Assembly: GCA_023390115.1 (NCBI GenBank)
Contig: JAEWDM010000034.1
Coordinates: 62,001-126,000, forward strand
Source: Bacillota bacterium
Lineage (GTDB): Bacteria > Bacillota > Clostridia > Acetivibrionales > DSM-27016
DNA length: 64,000 nt
Direction of reading: 5' to 3'
Below are positions 59,456 to 64,000 of this stretch, one piece after another. Each line of letters begins with the position of its first letter. Positions within the stretch are counted from its first letter, which is position 1. The translations under genes and the position numbers were made by a program. The notes under the pieces were generated by a model. It made no database searches and had not been told where the DNA came from. It saw only the letters and a list, made by a program, of their open reading frames with translations.

Positions 59456-59839
59456 TTGCCGAGACCGAGAAAATGGAGAAGGGTTTGCTGCCTGCCTCAA
59501 AGCAGCCGGTTCGGGCCGGTTAATGCCAGGACCGAGACGGAGAAGCCGGTGGTTATGGCGGTGGATGAGTATGAGACCATACGGCTCATAGATTTGCAGG
59601 GCTTCACTCAGGAGGAATGCTCAGAGCAGATGAGCATTGCAAGAACAACGGTGCAGCGTATTTATAATGATGCGAGGAAAAAGCTTGCCGACTCACTTGT
59701 AAATGGAAGGGTCCTGCTCATTGAAGGAGGAGACTTCAAGCTGTGTGACGGGCTTGAGGCAAGCTGCGGCTGCGGAGGCTGCAGAAAGCACCGGTACGGC
59801 GGTTTTTCTGTGGACTTAGAAAGTGAGGAAGGAAAATGA
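59456..59839 (+). CDS. DUF134 putative DNA-binding regulator
   Basis: 127 residues from a TTG at 59456 (GAGGTG upstream), starting LPRPRKWRRVCCLP as usual for DUF134. A sigma-70-region-4-like helix-turn-helix follows: 'LQGFTQEECSEQMSIARTTVQRIYNDARKKLADSL'. The C-terminus has a Cys cluster C-x6-C-x-C-x2-C that could bind metal or an iron-sulfur cluster. DUF134 genes commonly sit beside NifX-like genes, as here. It probably binds the inverted repeats in its own promoter. Confidence 0.87.
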   Translation: MPRPRKWRRVCCLPQSSRFGPVNARTETEKPVVMAVDEYETIRLIDLQGFTQEECSEQMSIARTTVQRIYNDARKKLADSLVNGRVLLIEGGDFKLCDGLEASCGCGGCRKHRYGGFSVDLESEEGK

Positions 59840-59898
59840 ATGGAGAAGAGGATAAGGCATAATAGTTTATATTAAAAATAGAATTGGAGGAAAAGAAA

Positions 59899-60255
59899 AT
59901 GAAAATAGCAGTAGCAAGCGAGGGAGAGAATATAACCCGGCATTTCGGCCATTGCGGGAATTTCAACATATTTGAGGCTGAAGGAACCAGGATAATTAAA
60001 GAGGAATCCGTTTCCAATCCGGGGCACAGGCCGGGCTTTCTGCCGAATTTTCTTGGGGATTTGGGGGTAAATGTTATTATATCGGGCGGCATGGGAGGAG
60101 GCGCCGTTGAAATCTTCAATGAAAGAGGAATAGAGGTTGTAACGGGCGCCTCGGGCTCTGCCCTGAGTGCCGCGGAGAGCTATCTTAAGGGCGAGCTCAA
60201 ATCTACAGGGACGGTCTGCCATGAGCACCAGCACCACGATGAATGCGGCGGGTAA
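59899..60255 (+). CDS. NifX/NafY-like dinitrogenase iron-molybdenum cofactor family protein
   Basis: 118 residues from ATG 59899, eight bases after GGAGG. 'MKIAVASEGENITRHFGHCGNFNIFE' and 'LGVNVIISGGMGGGAVEIFNERGIEVV' are the family core (Fe-Mo-cofactor binding fold). The C-terminal tail CHEHQHHDECGG is rich in His and Cys and likely binds metal. No nitrogenase genes are present, so a general metal-cluster handling role is more likely than nitrogen fixation. In an operon with the DUF134 gene. Confidence 0.9.
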   Translation: MKIAVASEGENITRHFGHCGNFNIFEAEGTRIIKEESVSNPGHRPGFLPNFLGDLGVNVIISGGMGGGAVEIFNERGIEVVTGASGSALSAAESYLKGELKSTGTVCHEHQHHDECGG

Positions 60256-60274
60256 AGTTATTGCATCTTGCCAC

Positions 60275-60332
60275 TTGACAAATAAGTATGATTGGAATAA
60301 AATATAACAGTGTTATATAATGCTGTTATATT
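60275..60332 (+). promoter_or_regulatory. Promoter and TetR operator of the third ABC cassette
   Basis: TTGACA (60275-60280), N17, TAAAAT (60298-60303). The operator ATAACAGTGTTAT with TAATGCTGTTAT (about 60304-60330) is an imperfect version of the palindrome at 14492-14523. Confidence 0.8.
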
Positions 60333-60366
60333 TTATTTTATTCTTATAAAAGAGGCTGGTGATGCG

Positions 60367-60990
60367 GTGGGTGGCAGTGATTTAAACACGTTGCAAAGAA
60401 TTATGGAAGAGGGCAAAAGGGAGTTCCTGCAAAAAGGCTTTAACGATGCTTCGCTGCGCAATATTGTAAAGCGGGCGGGAGTGACTACGGGGGCGTTTTA
60501 CGGTTATTACAGCGATAAGGAGGCACTTTTTGAGGCGCTGGTATCGCCTGCCGTAAACGGGTTAAAAGAGCTGTTTTTGTCCGCACACAGGAGCTTTGAC
60601 GAGTTTCCTCAGGACGTGAAAAGGAGCTGTGTATACAGCCACTCTATAAGCTATCATAAAGAGCTTATTTCATATATATATGACCATTTTACTGAATTTA
60701 AGCTGCTTATTACCTGTTCAGGAGGTACGGCCTTTTCGGATTTTATTAACAGCCTTGTTGAGACGGAGGTGGAATCCACCCTGAAGTTTATAGAATCCAC
60801 AGGCAATGACGCGCTGCGCTCAGGCCGGGCCACATCAGAGCTAATGCACATTATTTCAAGCGCATATTTTTCAGCGGTATTTGAGATAGTTATACATGAT
60901 ATGACGAGAGAAGCCGCAGACAGCTATGTAGAAAGTCTGAGACAATTTTTCACGGCGGGCTGGAAGACCATTTTAACCCCTGATACTTGA
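60367..60990 (+). CDS. TetR-family regulator of the third ABC cassette
   Basis: 207 residues from GTG 60367, with GAGG 11 bases upstream. HTH: 'DASLRNIVKRAGVTTGAFYGYYSDKEALFEALVSP', closely matching the regulator at 14543 (ASLRAIAKAAGVTTGAIYGY). The N-terminus GGSDLNTLQRIMEEGKREFL supports the ATC start proposed for that paralogue. It precedes two ABC transporter genes, as in the other cassettes, and shares a related operator with the first one. Confidence 0.9.
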   Translation: MGGSDLNTLQRIMEEGKREFLQKGFNDASLRNIVKRAGVTTGAFYGYYSDKEALFEALVSPAVNGLKELFLSAHRSFDEFPQDVKRSCVYSHSISYHKELISYIYDHFTEFKLLITCSGGTAFSDFINSLVETEVESTLKFIESTGNDALRSGRATSELMHIISSAYFSAVFEIVIHDMTREAADSYVESLRQFFTAGWKTILTPDT

Positions 60991-61008
60991 GGTTCTTTAG
61001 GGAACCTC
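60989..61008 (+). terminator. Hairpin after the third TetR gene
   Basis: GAGGTTC and GAACCTC form a 7-bp stem around TTTAGG, followed by AAAAAA rather than T, so it may be a transcript-stability hairpin or weak attenuator rather than a terminator. Confidence 0.45.
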
Positions 61009-61024
61009 AAAAAATTTCTCCTTA

Positions 61025-61042
61025 AGTTAGAATTGGCTAACT
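61025..61042. promoter_or_regulatory. GTTAG-N6-CTAAC box before the third ABC cassette
   Basis: AGTTAG-N6-CTAACT (61025-61042), the third instance of the box between a TetR gene and its first ABC gene. Confidence 0.6.
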
Positions 61043-61110
61043 AAAAACAATAATACAAAGGCTATCTTAATTTTTAAACAATATTTTTATTAAAGAAAAG
61101 AGGAGTTAGT

Positions 61111-62928
61111 ATGAAACAAGAGAACGTAAAAGCCGTTCGGCCCAAAACAGGTATAGCCAGGCTGCTGGAGCTTGCGGCATCAAAAAGGCCGTTGATAATT
61201 TCTTCGGCAATCATGTCTGCCCTGGCCTCTGTTGCCTCCTTTATCCCGCACATTGCCATATATTATGTTGTGCGGGAAATACTTGCGGCTTATCCCGATT
61301 TTTCGGGTATGGACGTACAGAAAATCATCCGCTTCGGATGGATTGCATTCGGAGGCATTTTGCTGAACATTTTGCTGTACTTCATAGCGCTGATGTTTTC
61401 ACATCTGGCGGCATTCGGAACGCTGTACGATCTTAAGGTCAAATTTGCATCCCATATTGCAAAAGTACCGCTGGGATTTCATATCCTTATAGGCAGCGGC
61501 AAGCTGCGCAAGATTATGGATGAGAACATTGAGAAGATAGAGGGCTTCATTGCCCATCAGCTTCCCGATCTTGTGGCATCCCTTGTAGCGCCGGTTGTAA
61601 TGTTTGTTATTCTTCTATCCGTGGACTGGCGCTTTGGCCTTTCGGCTGTAGCGGGAATTGTAATCGCCTTTGCCGTTCAGATCAGGGCCTACGGCAACGA
61701 AGGTGCAAAAACGATGATGAAGAAATACCAGGCCTCCATGGAGGACATGAACAACGCGGCGGTAGAGTATATCCGGGGTATTACTGTTGTCAAGGCCTTT
61801 AAGCAGACGGTATATTCCTTTACAAGGATGCATGACGCAATTAAGGATTATACCAAAATGGTGATTCCGTATACTCTGAGCTGGGAAAATTACATGTCGG
61901 CGTTTACAACCATTGTCAACAACATTTATCTGTTCCTTATTCCTGCCGGCATACTGATAGGAATCAATACAACTGATTATGTTTCCTTTGCGGGTAAGTT
62001 TATTTTCTATTTAATCTTCGTTCCGTCCATAGCATCCATTATGATGAAGATCATGTATGTCACAAGCAGCGGAATGCATATTATGGGCGGGGTCGAGCGC
62101 ATGGACGAGATTTTGCATACTCCTCACCTGCCGCAGCCTAAAAACCCCAAAACGGCTGAGAGGCATGATATTGTATTTGATAATGTGTCCTTCTCATATG
62201 CCGGTCAGGAAAATGAGGCACTGTCCGGAGTTTCCTTTATAGCGGGAGAAAATGAAATCACTGCTATAGTAGGCCCGTCGGGAGGCGGAAAAAGCACCAT
62301 AGCACATCTGATCCCGCGTTTTTTTGACGTGTCGGACGGTAGCATATGCATAGGAGGCACCGATATACGGGATATGAAATCCGAGCATCTTATGGAGAAG
62401 GTCAGCTTTGTTTTTCAGGATGTATTTCTTTTTAAGCAGAGCATTATGGAAAATATCCGTATAGGCAATCAAAATGCAACGGAGGAGGAAATTATTGCCG
62501 CGGCCAAGGCTGCCCAGTGCCATGAATTTATTCAAAGGCTTTCCAACAAATATAACACCGTCATCGGAACAAGGGGCGTCCATCTGTCGGGCGGCGAGAA
62601 GCAGCGTATTGCTATTGCGAGGGCCATCGTAAAAAATGCGCCTGTAATAGTTCTGGATGAAGCGACAGCCTTTTCAGATCCCGAGAATGAGTACCTCATC
62701 CAACGCGCCTTTGAAAAGCTTATGCACGGCAAGACAGTTATTATGATTGCGCACCGCCTGTCTACCATACGGAGCGCCAATAACATTATTGTAATGGATA
62801 AGGGGCGTGTGGCGGAGCAGGGAACCCATAATGAGCTGCTTGCGCTGAAAGGCAAGTATTTCGGGATGTGGGAAATGTATACAAAAACGCTTGACTGGAA
62901 GATGGAGAGGAAGGGGGCTTTGAGGTAA
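61111..62928 (+). CDS. ABC transporter, fused membrane and ATPase domains (third cassette, subunit 1)
   Basis: 605 residues. N-terminus KTGIARLLELAASKRP is close to the gene at 45094. Membrane domain about 1-330, then ATPase with GPSGGGKST, LSGGEKQR, VIVLDEATAFSDPENE and AHRLS. The D-loop is AFSD, non-canonical like the other subunits 1. GAGGAG lies before the ATG. It overlaps none of its neighbours and ends directly before the next ABC gene. Substrate unknown. Confidence 0.88.
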   Translation: MKQENVKAVRPKTGIARLLELAASKRPLIISSAIMSALASVASFIPHIAIYYVVREILAAYPDFSGMDVQKIIRFGWIAFGGILLNILLYFIALMFSHLAAFGTLYDLKVKFASHIAKVPLGFHILIGSGKLRKIMDENIEKIEGFIAHQLPDLVASLVAPVVMFVILLSVDWRFGLSAVAGIVIAFAVQIRAYGNEGAKTMMKKYQASMEDMNNAAVEYIRGITVVKAFKQTVYSFTRMHDAIKDYTKMVIPYTLSWENYMSAFTTIVNNIYLFLIPAGILIGINTTDYVSFAGKFIFYLIFVPSIASIMMKIMYVTSSGMHIMGGVERMDEILHTPHLPQPKNPKTAERHDIVFDNVSFSYAGQENEALSGVSFIAGENEITAIVGPSGGGKSTIAHLIPRFFDVSDGSICIGGTDIRDMKSEHLMEKVSFVFQDVFLFKQSIMENIRIGNQNATEEEIIAAAKAAQCHEFIQRLSNKYNTVIGTRGVHLSGGEKQRIAIARAIVKNAPVIVLDEATAFSDPENEYLIQRAFEKLMHGKTVIMIAHRLSTIRSANNIIVMDKGRVAEQGTHNELLALKGKYFGMWEMYTKTLDWKMERKGALR

Positions 62929-64000
62929 ATGTTTAAATTAAAGGAAGCTCTTATGCTTACCGATAAGGGATATTCGGATTTAAAAAAGGCGATTGCCGCG
63001 TGTACGCTCACAAATCTTTCCATGATGCTGCCATTTGGAGTAACAATACAAATTTTTGCAGAGCTTTTAAGGCCCATTATGGGGCAGGAGATTTCATGGA
63101 CGAGAATGTGGATATTTTTAGGCTGCGGCATTATAGCGGCAGCGGTAGTGTTTGCCGCAAGCAAAAATGATTATAAAAAGACCTATGTTACCTCATATAT
63201 GGAGGCTGAGAGCTCGAGAATCAGCGTGGCCGAACGTATACGAAAGCTTCCCATGAGCTTTTTCAACTCAAAGGATTTATCGGAGCTGACCACAAATATA
63301 ATGGCTGACTGCTCTACCACCGAGCATGTGCTGAGCCATATTATTCCCCAGTTGTTTGCAAACGGGATATCTGTTACGGTGATTTGCGCGATGCTTGCCA
63401 TATTTGAGTGGAGGCTGGCGCTTGCCGTATTTTGCACCGTTCCCGTAGCTTTCTTTATAATACTGGGAAGTAAAAAAATTCAGAGGAAGTTAAGTGAAAG
63501 GCATGTGGAGGCCAAGCTTGAAGCGTCGGGCCAGGTGCAGGAGTACCTTGAGGGAATTAAGGTCATAAAGGCCTGCGGGCTTGACGGAAGCAAATTTTCA
63601 GCTCTGGATAATGCCTTTCGCATGATGAAGAAAATGGCTATTAAAATGGAATTCGGCACCGGAATTTTTGTAACGGGAGCGCAAATGTTTCTTCAGGCAG
63701 GCGTGGGACTGACTGTTTTTATAGGTGCATACCTGCTGACGGGAGGCAAAATTGAGCTTATTCCCCTGCTTATGTTTTTTGTCATTGTTGTAAGAATTTA
63801 CGGCCCGATTTTAGTTGAGCTGACTCTGCTGCCTGAGCTGCTTTACCACCGTACCTCTACAGAGAGGATGCGTACGCTTATGAATGCTCCCATTATGGAG
63901 GGCAGCTCGGAAAAGCCTGTTACCCGCTGGAACATAGAGCTTGACAATGTATCCTTCAGCTATAATGCAAAGAATGCACCTTCGGATACTGTTATTAAAA
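62929..64000 (+). CDS. ABC transporter, subunit 2 of the third cassette (runs off right edge)
   Basis: The ATG at 62929 follows the stop of the previous gene without a gap. The open frame continues to base 64000 (357 complete codons). It begins MFKLKEALMLTDKGYSDLKK and shows the exporter-type membrane domain with 'RIRKLPMSFFNSKDLSELTTNIMADC'; the ATPase domain has just begun ('IELDNVSFSYNAK') when the window ends. Placement by analogy with 16993-18747 and 43343-45097. Confidence 0.9.
   Translation, partial: MFKLKEALMLTDKGYSDLKKAIAACTLTNLSMMLPFGVTIQIFAELLRPIMGQEISWTRMWIFLGCGIIAAAVVFAASKNDYKKTYVTSYMEAESSRISVAERIRKLPMSFFNSKDLSELTTNIMADCSTTEHVLSHIIPQLFANGISVTVICAMLAIFEWRLALAVFCTVPVAFFIILGSKKIQRKLSERHVEAKLEASGQVQEYLEGIKVIKACGLDGSKFSALDNAFRMMKKMAIKMEFGTGIFVTGAQMFLQAGVGLTVFIGAYLLTGGKIELIPLLMFFVIVVRIYGPILVELTLLPELLYHRTSTERMRTLMNAPIMEGSSEKPVTRWNIELDNVSFSYNAKNAPSDTVIK

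Noticed and set aside
59899..60255. Part of a nitrogen-fixation cluster
   Set aside because: The NifX-like family is widespread outside nitrogen fixers, and no nif genes lie nearby.

Overview
The window looks like chromosome from a low-to-moderate GC, endospore-forming Clostridia-type Firmicute; I cannot place the genus. Evidence: strong AAGGAGG-type ribosome sites with many TTG/GTG starts, a T-box leader, a GerW/YtfJ sporulation gene beside scpA-scpB, DUF2953 and DUF2089 genes, and anaerobe-style C3 metabolism.

Layout. 0-6 kb: end of an XRE regulator, rnz, a T-box-controlled leuA, an acyl-CoA synthetase. 5.5-14.3 kb: metal and envelope genes: an isoprenylcysteine methyltransferase-like gene whose promoter carries ArsR/SmtB-type boxes, two M23 peptidases, a heavy-metal P-type ATPase and its CsoR repressor with matching operators, a GNAT, a DUF2935 protein, a broken msrA, DUF3788, and a CadC/SmtB-like ArsR gene whose promoter matches the distant methyltransferase promoter. 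14.5-21 kb: TetR-ABC-ABC-methyltransferase-MATE cassette. 21.3-23 kb: AraC, ClpP, DUF2089 and a small membrane protein. 23.3-26 kb: a TetM/EF-G-like GTPase fused to a YacP/Rae1-type NYN nuclease domain. 26-35 kb: C3 metabolism (SIS isomerase, triosephosphate isomerase, YjbQ, flavoprotein, glycerate kinase, dihydroxyacetone kinase, glycerol dehydrogenase, PocR-AraC regulator). 35-41.5 kb: chemoreceptor, M50 protease, trpS, scpA, scpB, DUF2953, ytfJ. 41.7-48.8 kb: hydrolase, methyltransferase, a second TetR-ABC-ABC cassette on the minus strand, and a GNAT fused to a membrane domain. 49-51 kb: a methyltransferase behind an apparent leader-peptide attenuator, next to a serine-recombinase remnant. 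51-56.4 kb: four tRNAs, murD, three tandem M42 peptidases. 56.4-60.3 kb: accessory genes, including a TubC-docking/BtrH-like protein, a protein carrying the IIGGADGPT motif of sodium-pumping decarboxylases, and a DUF134/NifX-like pair. 60.3-64 kb: third TetR-ABC-ABC cassette, running off the end.

Main points. The most unusual protein is the GTPase-Rae1 fusion: two modules known to act in the ribosomal A site joined in one chain. The orphan TubC-BtrH protein implies a carrier-protein assembly line elsewhere in the genome. The three TetR-ABC-ABC cassettes each carry a GTTAG-N6-YTAAC palindrome between the regulator and the first transporter gene. The ArsR and CsoR circuits can be read down to -35/-10 boxes and operators. 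All functional calls come from reading the sequence by eye; no database search was run.
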